A DNA stretch of 50,674 nucleotides from NCBI GenBank assembly GCA_038528235.1, contig JBCBEX010000023.1, positions 1 through 50,674 of the forward strand, read 5' to 3'. Below the pieces are notes generated by a model. The model saw nothing but the letters and a program-made list of their open reading frames with translations, did no database searches and was not told the origin of the DNA. The translations under genes were made by a program, and so were the position numbers. Shown here piece by piece: positions 26,868 through 36,706 of the stretch (position 1 is the first letter of the stretch; each line of letters opens with the position of its first letter). The stretch is from JBCBEX01 sp038528235 (lineage in GTDB: Bacteria > Bacteroidota > Rhodothermia > Rhodothermales > Rubricoccaceae).

Positions 26868-28517
26868 CTAGGGCTGGGCCTCCGCTAGGGGTTCCACCTT
26901 GTCCTCGTGGTCGGGCCATGGTAGCACCGCGCCCTCAAACGGAACGCCGCGCTCCGTCGCGGCGACCTCGGCGGTTTCCACCATCTCGGCCTTCGACGCG
27001 GTCACGCTGAGCAAGTCCTCCACGGCGGCCTCGCTCTTGTTGAGAAAGGGCATCGGCCCCATCCCGAGCCACACCATCCCGATGGCGAGCGGCAGCACGA
27101 GGGCGAGTTCGCCAAGCGACAGGTCCCGCGTGCCTTCTGCTTCGGCTTTGGCCGGGCCGAAGAACGTCTTGTAGGCCATCCAGAGCAGATACACCGCGGC
27201 GAAGATCACGCCGCTCGTCGCCACGCCGACCACGACCGGACCGATGAGGGTGCTCTTGAACGCGCCGAGCAGGATCAGGAACTCGCCCACGAAGCCGTTC
27301 AGGCCAGGCAGGCCCGACGACGCGAACACAGCGAGCATCGTAAAGAACGTCAGTGCCGGGAGCGTCTTCGCGACACCGCCGAGCTTGTCGAGGTCGTAGG
27401 TGCCGCGGCGGCGGTAGAGGAAGCCCGCCAGGAGGAAGAGCGCGCCGGTCGAGAGCGCGTGGTTGGTCATCTGGATGAGCGCGCCCTGCACGGCCTCCGT
27501 CGTGAAGGCGAACAGGCCCAGCACGATGAACCCGAGGTGGCTCACCGACGAGTAGGCGATCAGCCCCTTGACGTCCTTCTGCGCGTATGCCACGAGCGCC
27601 GCCCACACGATGCCGATGGCGGCGAGCACGCCAATGGTCGGCGCGAGCGCCATCGCGGCGTTGGGGAACATCGGCACGACGAAGCGGAGCAGGCCGTAGG
27701 TGCCCATCTTGCCCATCACGGCGGCGAGGAGCACGATTGCGGCGAGCGGCGCAGCGCGGTAGGCCCCCGGCAGCCACGAGTGCAGCGGGAAGAGCGGGGC
27801 CTTGATGAGGAACGCGAGCCCGAAGAGCACGAACAGGATCGTCTGCGCCTCGGCCGGCACGGCGAAGCGGAGCAGGTCGTAGTAGTCCGTCGTGAAGACG
27901 CCGCCGTTGACGACGTTGCCCGCCGCGTAGCCCATCCACAGCACGCCGACGAGCATCAAGAGCGATCCCACGAGTGTGTAGATCACAAACTTGAGCGCTG
28001 CACGCCCGCTGTCCTGCTCTTTGGTATCGCGGCCCCACACGGCGATGAGGAAGTACATCGGGATGAGGACGACCTCGAAGAAGACGTAGAACAGGAAGAG
28101 GTCGAACGCGCAGAAGACGCCGAGGAGGCCCGTCTGGAGAAGGAGGATGAGGGCGAAGAACCCCTTCTGTCCCCCGTAGGCCGCGTCATCACTCGCGTCA
28201 TCGCGGAGCCCGCCCCACGCCGCGCCGACGGCGATGGGCCCGAGCAGCGCCACAAGCAGCACGAGCAGCACGTTGAGCCCGTCGATGCCGACGAAGTAGG
28301 TCACGTCCGTGCCCGGTAGCCAGGCCCCGGAGCGCTCGGCCATCTGCGGCGCCGCCTCCGTGACGGCGGTCGGGTCGAAGCCGAGATACAGCATCGCTGC
28401 GAGCGCGAGCGTGCCAAGCGTCGCCGCGAGCGCGATCACGCGGGCGAGGCCCTTTGGCATCAGCAGCACCAGCACGGCCGCCAGCGCCGGCAAGAAGATG
28501 GTCAGGGAGACGAGCAT
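26868..28517 (-). CDS. nuoM: NADH-quinone oxidoreductase subunit M
   Basis: A 549-residue antiporter-like proton-pumping subunit of complex I. Visible signatures include FYVFFEVVLIPMYFLIAVWG (with the conserved TM5 Glu region), FLIKAPLFPLHSWLPGAYRAAP, DVKGLIAYSSVSHLGFIVLG and SSGLPGLNGFVGEFLILLG. The start MLVSLTIFLPAL at 28517 is chosen; nine upstream codons (SLVTCHFA) are translated repeat. The C-terminus carries an acidic tail (ATERGVPFEGAVLPWPDHED) longer than usual. It is followed by nhaD after 73 bp, in which no repeat or terminator was noted. Confidence 0.97.
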   Translation of the reverse strand: MLVSLTIFLPALAAVLVLLMPKGLARVIALAATLGTLALAAMLYLGFDPTAVTEAAPQMAERSGAWLPGTDVTYFVGIDGLNVLLVLLVALLGPIAVGAAWGGLRDDASDDAAYGGQKGFFALILLLQTGLLGVFCAFDLFLFYVFFEVVLIPMYFLIAVWGRDTKEQDSGRAALKFVIYTLVGSLLMLVGVLWMGYAAGNVVNGGVFTTDYYDLLRFAVPAEAQTILFVLFGLAFLIKAPLFPLHSWLPGAYRAAPLAAIVLLAAVMGKMGTYGLLRFVVPMFPNAAMALAPTIGVLAAIGIVWAALVAYAQKDVKGLIAYSSVSHLGFIVLGLFAFTTEAVQGALIQMTNHALSTGALFLLAGFLYRRRGTYDLDKLGGVAKTLPALTFFTMLAVFASSGLPGLNGFVGEFLILLGAFKSTLIGPVVVGVATSGVIFAAVYLLWMAYKTFFGPAKAEAEGTRDLSLGELALVLPLAIGMVWLGMGPMPFLNKSEAAVEDLLSVTASKAEMVETAEVAATERGVPFEGAVLPWPDHEDKVEPLAEAQP

Positions 28518-28521
28518 GGCA

Positions 28522-28598
28522 AAGTGACAAGTGACAAGTGACAAGTAGCAAGGAGAGGCGAGCGACCCTTGTCACTTGCCACCTGCTACGTGTCACTC
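28522..28598. repeat. Heptamer-word palindrome between nuoL and nuoM
   Basis: Left arm AAGTGAC three times then AAGTAGC (28522-28549). Right arm GTCACTT, GCCACCT, GCTACGT, GTCACTC (28571-28598). Both have strict period 7 and are complementary. It ends exactly at the nuoL stop codon and starts 4 nt upstream of the nuoM ATG on the minus strand, so it is the whole intercistronic spacer. Confidence 0.92.
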
Positions 28599-30638
28599 TC
28601 AAAGCAGAAGCATCAGCGCGATGACGAGGAGGACGCCGGCGACGAGAACGGCGGCGTAGGTCTGGGCGATGCCGTTCTGGAAGCGTGCGAGGAAGCCACC
28701 GAGGCCGCGTACGCCCTGCGCACCGCCGTCCACCAGACCCCGGTCCAGCACCGTCTTATCGAGCGGGTCGAGCGCGTCGCGGGCGAAGCTCTTCACGACG
28801 CCCACCACGACGACGCGGTAGAACGCGTCGATGCCCCAGCCGCGCGAGAACGTGCCGTGGAGGCCGCCGAGGCGCTGCTTCAGCGCGGCGTCGGCGTCGA
28901 GGCCACGCGCGTAGAAGCGCCAGGCGAACCCTACACCGAGGATCGCGATGGCAGCGCCAAGAGCGAGCAGTGACCATTCGAGCGGAAGCGACGCATGGTA
29001 CTCCGTCTTGAGCTCGGCAACGGGTCCGACGCGGTCGCCATGGCCCGCAAGCCAGTCGTGCATCACGTTGGGGAGGCCCATCGTCTTCGTCACAGCGAGC
29101 GGGAGGCCGAGGAAGCCGACGAGCGCAGACCCAATGGCGAGCACCCACAGCGGGAGCGTCATCGTTGCTGGCGACTCGTGCGGCTTCACAGTGTCCGCCT
29201 CGGGCCAGCGCGGCTCGCCCTCAAAGGTGAGCATGTAGGCACGGGTCATGTAGAACGCCGTCAGGAGCGCCGTCACTAGGCCGACGCCCCACACGGCGAG
29301 GTAGAGCGGGGTGCCGTCCATGCCCGCCTCGAAGACCTTGAAGAGGATCTCGTCCTTCGAGAAATAGCCCGCCAAGAGTGGGATCCCAGCGATGGCAAGC
29401 GTCGCGATAAGGAAGGTTATCCGCGTCTGCGGCATGTACTTCTTGAGTCCGCCCATCGTGCGCATGTCCTGCGCGTCAAAGAGCGCGGGCTTCGTGCCGC
29501 GGTGCTCCAGGTCGTGCTCGACCTCGTGCATGGCGTGGATCACGGAGCCGGAGCCAAGGAAGAGGCAGGCCTTGAAGAAGGCGTGCGTGAACACGTGGAA
29601 GATGGCCGCCACGAACGCGCCTGCGCCCGCCGCCATGAACATGTAGCCGAGCTGCGAGACCGTCGAGTAGGCGAGCACCTTCTTGATGTCCGTCTGCACC
29701 ATCGCGATGGTCGCGGCAATGATCGCCGTCAGCCCGCCGATTACGCAGACGACGAGCATCATCGTCGGGGCGAGGAGGACCAACTCCGAGAGGCGCGCGA
29801 GGAGGTAGAGCCCCGCCGTGACCATCGTGGCCGCGTGGATGAGCGCGGAGACGGGCGTCGGCCCAGCCATGGCGTCGGGAAGCCAGGTGAAGAGCGGGAT
29901 CTGCGCGCTCTTGCCCGTCGCGCCGATAAAGAGCAGCAGCACCGCGATCGCCGCCGTACCGTCGGCCGCTAGCGCTGCCAGCACGTCCGCGCTCAGCAGC
30001 GTCGCGAAGTCTAGCCCGAAGCCTTCGCCCGTCCCAGCAATCTCAGGAAGCGCCACCACGCGCTGAAAGAGCAGAAACATGCCGAGCAGGAAGGCCGCGT
30101 CGCCGATGCGGTTGACGATGAACGCCTTGTTGGCCGCAATCACCTTCTTGCCGTCCTCGTACCAGAACCCGATCAGGAGGTACGAGCACAGCCCGACGCC
30201 TTCCCAGCCGAGGAAGAGCACCACCAGGTTCTCCGCCAGCACCAGGTTGAGCATGGCGAAGATGAACAGGTTGAGATAAGCGAAGAAGCGCCAGTACCCG
30301 GCGTCGTCCTTCATGTACCCCATCGAGTAGACGTGGATGAGCGCGCCGATGCCGGTCACGACGAGCGTCATCAGGAGCGACAGCTCGTCCACGCGGTAGG
30401 CGAAGTCCACAGCGAGGTCGCCAACGTGCAGCCACTCGTAGAAGCTCACCACGGCGGCCTCCTCGAAGCCGAGGAAGAGCATCACGGCCACGCCGAACGG
30501 CAGCGCCACGGCCGCCGTCGCCAGGGCCCCCACGAGCGTTTTTTGCTCGCGCCACGCCGGCATGAACAGGCCCAGCAGGCCGCTGAACGCCGCCATCAGG
30601 AGCGGCGGCAGCAAGATCAGTTGGAGCGAGAGATGCAT
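28599..30638 (-). CDS. nuoL: NADH-quinone oxidoreductase subunit L
   Basis: A 679-residue antiporter-like subunit of complex I with the long lateral helix at its C-terminus. Visible motifs are VLFLGWEGVGLCSYLLIGFWY, GATGKSAQIPLFTWLPDAMAG, DIKKVLAYSTVSQLGYMFMA and IPLLAGYFSKDEILFK. The start MHLSLQLILLPPL at 30638 is chosen; an upstream extension is translated repeat sequence. Length is typical. It is preceded by nuoK and followed by nuoM, each junction filled by a different word palindrome. Confidence 0.97.
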   Translation of the reverse strand: MHLSLQLILLPPLLMAAFSGLLGLFMPAWREQKTLVGALATAAVALPFGVAVMLFLGFEEAAVVSFYEWLHVGDLAVDFAYRVDELSLLMTLVVTGIGALIHVYSMGYMKDDAGYWRFFAYLNLFIFAMLNLVLAENLVVLFLGWEGVGLCSYLLIGFWYEDGKKVIAANKAFIVNRIGDAAFLLGMFLLFQRVVALPEIAGTGEGFGLDFATLLSADVLAALAADGTAAIAVLLLFIGATGKSAQIPLFTWLPDAMAGPTPVSALIHAATMVTAGLYLLARLSELVLLAPTMMLVVCVIGGLTAIIAATIAMVQTDIKKVLAYSTVSQLGYMFMAAGAGAFVAAIFHVFTHAFFKACLFLGSGSVIHAMHEVEHDLEHRGTKPALFDAQDMRTMGGLKKYMPQTRITFLIATLAIAGIPLLAGYFSKDEILFKVFEAGMDGTPLYLAVWGVGLVTALLTAFYMTRAYMLTFEGEPRWPEADTVKPHESPATMTLPLWVLAIGSALVGFLGLPLAVTKTMGLPNVMHDWLAGHGDRVGPVAELKTEYHASLPLEWSLLALGAAIAILGVGFAWRFYARGLDADAALKQRLGGLHGTFSRGWGIDAFYRVVVVGVVKSFARDALDPLDKTVLDRGLVDGGAQGVRGLGGFLARFQNGIAQTYAAVLVAGVLLVIALMLLL

Positions 30639-30641
30639 GGG

Positions 30642-30710
30642 GCGTGTTGCGTGTATACGTGTTGCGTATTGGGCGCTTCGTAGGCAGACACGCAATACGC
30701 AACACGCAAT
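30642..30710. repeat. Heptamer-word palindrome between nuoK and nuoL
   Basis: The left arm (30642-30671) ends CGTGTTGCGTATTG, identical over 14 nt to the left arm of the IVS-like unit at 3678. The right arm (30688-30710) consists of ACACGCA/ATACGCA words, period 7. It is an apparently empty version of the unit that carries the four-helix-bundle gene 26 kb away. Confidence 0.88.
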
Positions 30711-30720
30711 AGCCGGGGCG

Positions 30721-31026
30721 TCAGCCTCGGAAAAGGTTGATCTCGTCGATGTTGACGGTGAGCTTGTTGCGGAAGAGCGCGATCACGATCGCCAGCCCGA
30801 CAGCAGCCTCGGCGGCGGCCACGCTCATCACGAAGAACACCAGCAGCTGCCCGTCCACGTTGAGGTAGGCCTGGCTGAAGGCCACGAGCGTCAGGTTGAC
30901 GGCGTTGAGCATCAGCTCGACCGAGAGGAATACCACGATGGCGTTGCGCTTGAGCAGCACGCCGAGCACGCCCATCCCAAACAGGGTGGCCGAGAGCACG
31001 AGGTACCAGGCGAGGGGCAGGGTCAT
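30721..31026 (-). CDS. nuoK: NADH-quinone oxidoreductase subunit K
   Basis: A 101-residue three-helix membrane subunit of complex I, of normal length. Conserved glutamates lie in FLSVELMLNAVNLTLVAF and AAAEAAVGLAIVIALFR, the second and third helices. The start MTLPLAWYLVLSATLFGMG at 31026 is chosen; upstream codons are translated GGTCGAG repeat. It lies between nuoJ and nuoL. Confidence 0.97.
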   Translation of the reverse strand: MTLPLAWYLVLSATLFGMGVLGVLLKRNAIVVFLSVELMLNAVNLTLVAFSQAYLNVDGQLLVFFVMSVAAAEAAVGLAIVIALFRNKLTVNIDEINLFRG

Positions 31027-31034
31027 GGGGTGAA

Positions 31035-31104
31035 GGTCGAGGGTCGAGGGTCGAAGGTCTGGGCCCCACATCGACCTGGGACCTGCGACCTCAGACCTGG
31101 GACC

Positions 31105-31107
<3 letters not shown>
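31035..31107. repeat. Heptamer-word palindrome between nuoJ and nuoK
   Basis: Left arm GGTCGAG, GGTCGAG, GGTCGAA, GGTCTGG (31035-31062). Right arm GACCTGG, GACCTGC, GACCTCA, GACCTGG, GACCTCA (31073-31107). Both have exact period 7. The last word contains the nuoJ stop codon (TCA on plus, TGA on minus). Confidence 0.92.
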
Positions 31108-31614
<507 letters not shown>

Positions 31615-31911
31615 ACGGGGCGGTAAGACGGGCAGGCCTGTGAGGGGGAGCGGCCAGAGGAGTAGGCATCGGCAGGCCTGGGTTGGGGCCCAGGCTAAGC
31701 GGTTACACGCGCCGAAACCATCGACACAAGGTACCGACCTCGTGGAAGTCCGACAACCGTTCGCATGCCGGCAGCACGCCTTCCGCTGATTGTTCAACAG
31801 GGACCGATGGGCCCTGCGTGGTGCCACCTAAACGCAGCCGCGCCGCGCCGACAGTTCGGCGCGGCGCGGTCGAAGCCAGCGCGGACAGAGTAGGAACGTC
31901 GAGGGCGTCGG
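31615..31911. other. Intergenic region upstream of nuoJ
   Basis: About 300 bp with no supported gene, and the likely promoter zone of the nuoJ operon. It contains a GC-rich perfect palindrome-like run CGGCGCGGCGCG near 31840-31868 (GCCGCGCCG/CGGCGCGGC). No operator was recognised. Confidence 0.4.
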
Positions 31912-31998
31912 CTAGCGAACGATGGTCAGGCGGCGGGTTGTGGTGAAGCTGCCGCTCGTGAAGCGGTAGAGGTAGATCTCGCTCGCCAACGCCCTGCT
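31912..31998 (-). pseudogene. Orphan T9SS sorting-domain C-terminal fragment
   Basis: On the minus strand 28 codons end at TAG (31912-31914). They read ALASEIYLYRFTSGSF followed by TTTRRLTIVR, a textbook end of a type A sorting domain (compare LASGVYLYRL...R at the ends of the neighbouring secreted proteins). Upstream the frame soon loses similarity, and no signal peptide or body is present. It is best read as the remnant of a deleted T9SS cargo gene. Confidence 0.72.
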
Positions 31999-32055
31999 GA
32001 ATCGCCGTAGGTTCAGAGTCGCCCCAACGTGTTGTTCTGTTGTCCATCGCCACCC

Positions 32056-33561
32056 ATGCTGCGTCTTCGTTCCCTCGTCGCCTTGCTCGTCACCATCCTG
32101 CTCGGCCTTGTCCCGCGAGCCAATGCGCAGGAGTTCGGTTCGTTCGAGGCGTTCGTCGACAGCCTCGATGCCATCGGGGCCATCGCCGACGCGTCCGTGC
32201 GGGCTGCGGCCACGGACGCGCTGTGGGATGACCTCCGCGCCGCCGAGGCGATCCCGTTCACCAGCGGCGAGGACGTGGCCTTTTTGTGGCGCGGGTCGGC
32301 GAGCCGCGTGGTCGTCAACGGCGACTTCAACGCGTGGGGCAACGCCGGGTGGATCGCCAACAGCCTTGTACGCGTCGGTCAGAGCGACGTGTGGCGCCTC
32401 GTGACCTCGTTCCCGGCTGATGCCCGGCTCGACTACAAGCTGGTCCTGAACGGCTCAAACTGGATCCTCGACCCCGAGAACCCACACCAGCAGTGGGGGG
32501 GCTTCGGACCGAACTCGGAGCTACGCATGCCTGCCTGGACGCTGCCGGGGGAGACCATCCCCGATGCCGCCGTGCCCGCAGGGGCGCTCACGGCTGACGT
32601 GCGCATCGAGAGTGACGCGCTTGGTGAGGCGGTCAACTACCGCGTCTACACGCCCGCGGGCTACGCCGACCTCGCCGCGCTCCCGACGGTCTACGTCACC
32701 GACGGCCACGAGTACCGCGACGACCGCCTCGGCGCGATGCAGACGGCCCTGGACCACCTCATCGCCGACGGGGTCGTGGCCCCGCTCATCGCCGTGTTCA
32801 TCGACCCGCGCGACCCCGCGACCGGGGCCAACCGCCGTGCCGAGCACTACATCGAGAACCCCGACTTCGCTGACTTCGTGGCCGACGAACTCGTGTCAGC
32901 CATCGACGCGGCCTACCGGACGGACGCACGGCCCGAGCGCCGCGCCATCCTCGGGACGAGCCTCGGCGGCGTCTGCGCCACCTACTTCGGCGTGGAGCGC
33001 CCGGACACGTTCGGCAACCTCGCGATCCAGTCACCCGCCTACTGGGTGTCGCCCGACCTCTTCACGCGCTACGCCACGGCCCCGCCATCTGGACTCCGCG
33101 TCGCGCTCACCGTCGGCACCTTCTTCGACGGTGGGGACGCCGCCCGCGACATGCGTAACCTCTTCGCTGACGCGGGCTACGACCTGGCCTACCTCGAAGT
33201 CAACGAAGGGCACTCGTGGGGCGCCTGGCGCGCGCAGCACGATGTGATCCTCGGCCACCTCTTCCCTGGTGTCATCTTCCCCAGCAACGAAGACGGCGGC
33301 GCGCCACGGCACCTCGTCCTCGATGCTTTCCCCAATCCATCGGCCGCGGCTACGACGCTGCGCTTCACGCTTGGCGCACCTAGCCCGGCGACCCTGGTCG
33401 TCTATGACCTCCTCGGCCGCGAGGTCGCCCGCCTCCGCGACGGCACGCTGGGCGCTGGCGTCCACACCGCGCAGGTGGGCATGCTGCCACCGGGGGTCTA
33501 CGTCGTCCGCCTCGCTACGCCCGACGGCACGACGACGCAGCGCTTCGTGCAGACGCGGTAG
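32056..33561 (+). CDS. Secreted esterase (Fes/PF00756-like) with N-terminal E-set/CBM48 and T9SS domain
   Basis: A 501-residue exported alpha/beta-hydrolase. The start at 32056 gives a clean signal peptide (MLRLRSLVALLVTILLGLVP, cut after ANA). Next comes an E-set/CBM48-like domain (FLWRGSASRVVVNGDFNAWG), then a putative-esterase domain with nucleophile elbow GTSLGG and catalytic His in NEGHSWGAWR; VYVTDGHEYRDD is typical of the enterochelin/iron-siderophore esterase and feruloyl-esterase group. The last 80 residues are a T9SS type A sorting domain (DAFPNPSAAATTLRF, then VVYDLLGREVARL). The substrate is unknown. It lies downstream of an orphan sorting-domain fragment and is followed by 17-bp tandem repeats. 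Confidence 0.9.
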   Translation: MLRLRSLVALLVTILLGLVPRANAQEFGSFEAFVDSLDAIGAIADASVRAAATDALWDDLRAAEAIPFTSGEDVAFLWRGSASRVVVNGDFNAWGNAGWIANSLVRVGQSDVWRLVTSFPADARLDYKLVLNGSNWILDPENPHQQWGGFGPNSELRMPAWTLPGETIPDAAVPAGALTADVRIESDALGEAVNYRVYTPAGYADLAALPTVYVTDGHEYRDDRLGAMQTALDHLIADGVVAPLIAVFIDPRDPATGANRRAEHYIENPDFADFVADELVSAIDAAYRTDARPERRAILGTSLGGVCATYFGVERPDTFGNLAIQSPAYWVSPDLFTRYATAPPSGLRVALTVGTFFDGGDAARDMRNLFADAGYDLAYLEVNEGHSWGAWRAQHDVILGHLFPGVIFPSNEDGGAPRHLVLDAFPNPSAAATTLRFTLGAPSPATLVVYDLLGREVARLRDGTLGAGVHTAQVGMLPPGVYVVRLATPDGTTTQRFVQTR

Positions 33562-33573
33562 GCTGTCCCCGAC

Positions 33574-33652
33574 GCATGAAGGTCGCCAACGCATGAGAGC
33601 TGCCAACGCATGAGAGCTGCCAACGCATGAGAGCTGCCAACGCATGAGGGCC
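33574..33652 (+). repeat. 17-bp tandem repeat after the esterase gene
   Basis: GCATGAGAGCTGCCAAC repeats at 33591, 33608 and 33625, preceded by a variant (GCATGAAGGTCGCCAAC, 33574) and followed by a partial copy (33642). Three copies are identical. It starts 13 nt after the stop codon. Confidence 0.95.
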
Positions 33653-34009
33653 GAGGCGCTCTAGTCGGGTGAGGTGCGCTCTATTGAAGTCGTATGGCTA
33701 GGCTTGGGAAACTAGCTAGGAGGTGGTCGGGCATTCGCTTGAAAAGGAGCGGCTGCACAGGTAGGCGTAGTAGTGTGGCTAGGATAGGCGCTTGGTAATT
33801 ACGCCGCACTATTCTCGTTGCACCAGGTGTTGATGGCTGCTCTATTGTGATATATATGTATCCGTTACCCATTGAAAAATGTGGATAAAATGGTTGGCAA
33901 TGTTTTGGCCAAACCCTACATTGGATAGCGCCCTATCGTGCTGGGAACTTGCTGCCTGATGTGTCGATGGGGGCGTTTGGTTTTTTGTGCCCTCTTTCTC
34001 CTCCGCCTC
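33653..34009. promoter_or_regulatory. AT-richer intergenic region upstream of the vWA gene
   Basis: No gene is supported. The region 33770-33920 is clearly AT-richer (GTGATATATATGTATCC and TTGAAAAATGTGG), as expected for a promoter zone. TTGGCAATGTTTTGGCCAAA (33895-33914) includes an inverted repeat TTGGC/GCCAA. Promoter boxes are not assigned. Confidence 0.45.
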
Positions 34010-36706
34010 ATGGAACGATTCGTTACGTTCGGGCTGCGCCTATCAGTCCTAACCCTACTCACCCTGGCCTTGGTGGTCTCTGAGCACCACGCCGCCCTCG
34101 CCCAACAAGTAGACCCTGGCCCCGAGCGGGGGCGCGCGCTTGCGGTGCCGGCAGCCCATCAGGCCACCCTCTCCCCGGCCACGCCCCAACTCCGACTCAA
34201 CCCGGCCCATTCGGCGTGGGACCTGCGTGAGGGGTGGACCACCGGCGCCGCGCCGCAGCGCTTCGGCGCCGGTGCCCCCGTGCAGGTCGTCGGCATCGGC
34301 TTCGAGGGCCGCTACCCGAACAATGCCGAGGCCTGGCTCACCGGACCCATGGTCACGGTCCCAAGCGTGCAGGGGCAGCGGTCGGTCCTCCGCTTCGAGG
34401 AGGCATTCGAGATCGAGTCGCACTACGACGCCGGGACGGTGCTCGTCTCGCCGGACGGCGTCACCTGGCGCGCGGTCAGTACGCGCAGTGGCGCCAGCGA
34501 CTGGCGCACGGCGGAAGTGGACCTGACCCGCTTCGCCGGGCAGCGGCTGCACCTCGCCTTCCGCCTCACCACCGACGACCAGCACGCCTTCGGCGGGTGG
34601 TACCTCGGCAACGTCCGCCTCGCTAGCGTGGCCAGCCCGACGACGGCGACCATCACCAGCCTCAACGCGCAGCTCTTCCCAAGCATCTTCCTCGACGTGG
34701 TCGTGGAGGACGCCAACGGCGATGCCATCCTCGACCTGGCTCCCGAAGACTTCTGCGTCTTCGAGAACGGCGTGCAGCAGACCGACCTCTTCGACGTGAC
34801 CCTGCCCGACGAGGGCGGCGGCGTGCGCCTCGTGGACATCGTCTTCATCATCGACAACAGCGGGAGCCTGGGCGATGAGCAGGAGGCCGTGGAGGACAAC
34901 GTCACCGACTTTGTCAACGACCTCGCCGATGCCGGGGTCAATTTCGCGCTCGGCCTCACGCGCTACGGAGCCAGCGCAAACGGGGGCAACCCGATCATCG
35001 AGAACGGCGGCAACCTGACGACCGACGAGGACTTCTTCCTCAACACGGTCTACCCGCGCAACACCACCGATGGCAGCTTCGAGCCGGGCTTCGAGGCCAT
35101 CGTCGCGTCGACGACCGGCTACAACTTCCGGCCGGGCGCGCAGCGGGTGTTCATCATCGTCACCGACGAGACGCCGTTCCAGGGACCGACCACGCAGACC
35201 GAGGCGCAGACCGCCCTCGTGAACACGTCTACGACGCTCTTCTCGGTCGTCTCGCAGTTCCTGTTCCCGGACTTCCAGCCGCTTACCGACGCCACCGACG
35301 GCGAACTCATCGACATCCTCGACCCGTTCGACGAGGTCTTCGACTTCATCTCCAACCTGATCTCGGACAGCTACCGCATCAGCTACCGATCGAGCGATCC
35401 CGTCCGCAACGGCATCGAGCGCACCGTGCGCGTGGAGGTCAAGACGGACACGACGCCGGTCACGGACGTGACGACCTACACGCCAGGGGCCGCTCCGACG
35501 ATCACGCGGACGCCCGCCACGATTGCGCTGAGCGACAACGGCCAGCTCGACGGCGTGCCGCTCACGATCGAAGCGGAGGTGGTGGACACCGTGGCGCCGC
35601 TCGTGCAAGCGGTGACGCTGTTCTACCGCACGCTCGGCGACCTCGACTACACGTCCACGCCGATGGTGAACCAGGGCGGCGACCTCTACCAGGCGACCAT
35701 CCCCGGCACGTCGGTGCGCGACCCGTTCGTGGAGTACTACATCACGGCCACGGACAGCGAGAGCACCGTCTCGGCACCGGCCACGACGCCGGGCGACGCG
35801 CCCTTCCAGATTGCCGTGCTGCCGAACCAGCCGCCGAACCTGACGCACACGCCCGTTACGTCGGCGACGGACGCCACCGCGATCCCGATCCAGGCCACCG
35901 CGTCGGACAACACGATGGTGCTGGTGGGCGTCTCGGTGTTCTACCGGCGCGCCGGCCAGATCTCCTACACAGAAATCGCCATGACCAACACGAGCGGCGA
36001 CGCCTTCTCGACGGAGATTCCCGCCTCGGAAGTCACGCCGGCTGGCGTGGAGTACTACGTCCGCGCTGTGGACGACTTCGGCGTCGGGACATCGGTGGGC
36101 ACCGTAGACGCGCCGATCGTCGTTGAGGTGGGCGAGCCGAGCGGCGGCGTGCTCGCGCTCGACATCGAGGTGGAGATCGACGAGAGCGAGGTCATGGTGG
36201 TTGGCACCGTCTCGAGCACCGACACGGTGCCGCGCGACGTGGCCGTGGCCTGCACGGTCACGCTCCCCGACGGGCAGACGCGCGGCCTCCAGACGATGAC
36301 GTTCATCGTGCCTGCCGGTGGAGAGATCTCGGGCATGCGCACCCGCGCGGGAAGCACCCTCGCGGCCGGGGAGTACATCCTGACCTGTGACCTCCTCGAA
36401 GACGGGACAGTGCTCGACACGGACACGGTGAGCTTCGAGTTGTCGGCGGTGGGCGGCCTCGCAGCCTACCCCAACCCGTTCAACCCGAGCACGGAGATCA
36501 GCTTCGCCCTGGAGGCCTCTGCCGAGGTGTCGCTCGTCGTCTACGACGTGCTGGGTCGCCAGGTGATGCGTCTCCACGACGGCGCGCTGGAGGCCGGCGA
36601 ACACCGCATCGAGTTCGATGCGAGCCGACTGGCCAGCGGCTTCTACCTCGCTCGCCTCCAGACGGGCGACGTGGTGCAGGTCGAGCACCTGGTCTTGCTC
36701 AAGTAG
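34010..36706 (+). CDS. Secreted von Willebrand factor A-domain protein with T9SS sorting domain
   Basis: An 898-residue exported protein. The ATG at 34010 gives a signal peptide (FGLRLSVLTLLTLALVVSEH, then AALAQQ); a GTG 72 nt upstream would add an atypical leader. An MAM/jelly-roll-like N-terminal part (SFRLTTDDQHAFGGWYLGN style) leads to a vWA domain with the MIDAS sequence VFIIDNSGSLGDEQ and a later TDETPF. Then come at least two repeats containing VTLFYRTLGDLDYTSTPM / VSVFYRRAGQISYTEIAM, and a CARDB-like segment. A type A sorting domain (AAYPNPFNPSTEISFAL) ends it. It is probably an adhesive or matrix surface protein; ligand unknown. Confidence 0.9.
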   Translation: MERFVTFGLRLSVLTLLTLALVVSEHHAALAQQVDPGPERGRALAVPAAHQATLSPATPQLRLNPAHSAWDLREGWTTGAAPQRFGAGAPVQVVGIGFEGRYPNNAEAWLTGPMVTVPSVQGQRSVLRFEEAFEIESHYDAGTVLVSPDGVTWRAVSTRSGASDWRTAEVDLTRFAGQRLHLAFRLTTDDQHAFGGWYLGNVRLASVASPTTATITSLNAQLFPSIFLDVVVEDANGDAILDLAPEDFCVFENGVQQTDLFDVTLPDEGGGVRLVDIVFIIDNSGSLGDEQEAVEDNVTDFVNDLADAGVNFALGLTRYGASANGGNPIIENGGNLTTDEDFFLNTVYPRNTTDGSFEPGFEAIVASTTGYNFRPGAQRVFIIVTDETPFQGPTTQTEAQTALVNTSTTLFSVVSQFLFPDFQPLTDATDGELIDILDPFDEVFDFISNLISDSYRISYRSSDPVRNGIERTVRVEVKTDTTPVTDVTTYTPGAAPTITRTPATIALSDNGQLDGVPLTIEAEVVDTVAPLVQAVTLFYRTLGDLDYTSTPMVNQGGDLYQATIPGTSVRDPFVEYYITATDSESTVSAPATTPGDAPFQIAVLPNQPPNLTHTPVTSATDATAIPIQATASDNTMVLVGVSVFYRRAGQISYTEIAMTNTSGDAFSTEIPASEVTPAGVEYYVRAVDDFGVGTSVGTVDAPIVVEVGEPSGGVLALDIEVEIDESEVMVVGTVSSTDTVPRDVAVACTVTLPDGQTRGLQTMTFIVPAGGEISGMRTRAGSTLAAGEYILTCDLLEDGTVLDTDTVSFELSAVGGLAAYPNPFNPSTEISFALEASAEVSLVVYDVLGRQVMRLHDGALEAGEHRIEFDASRLASGFYLARLQTGDVVQVEHLVLLK

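Noticed and set aside
34055..36688. 877-codon open frame on the minus strand over the vWA protein gene
   Set aside because: Antisense shadow; the plus strand has a signal peptide, MIDAS motif and sorting domain.
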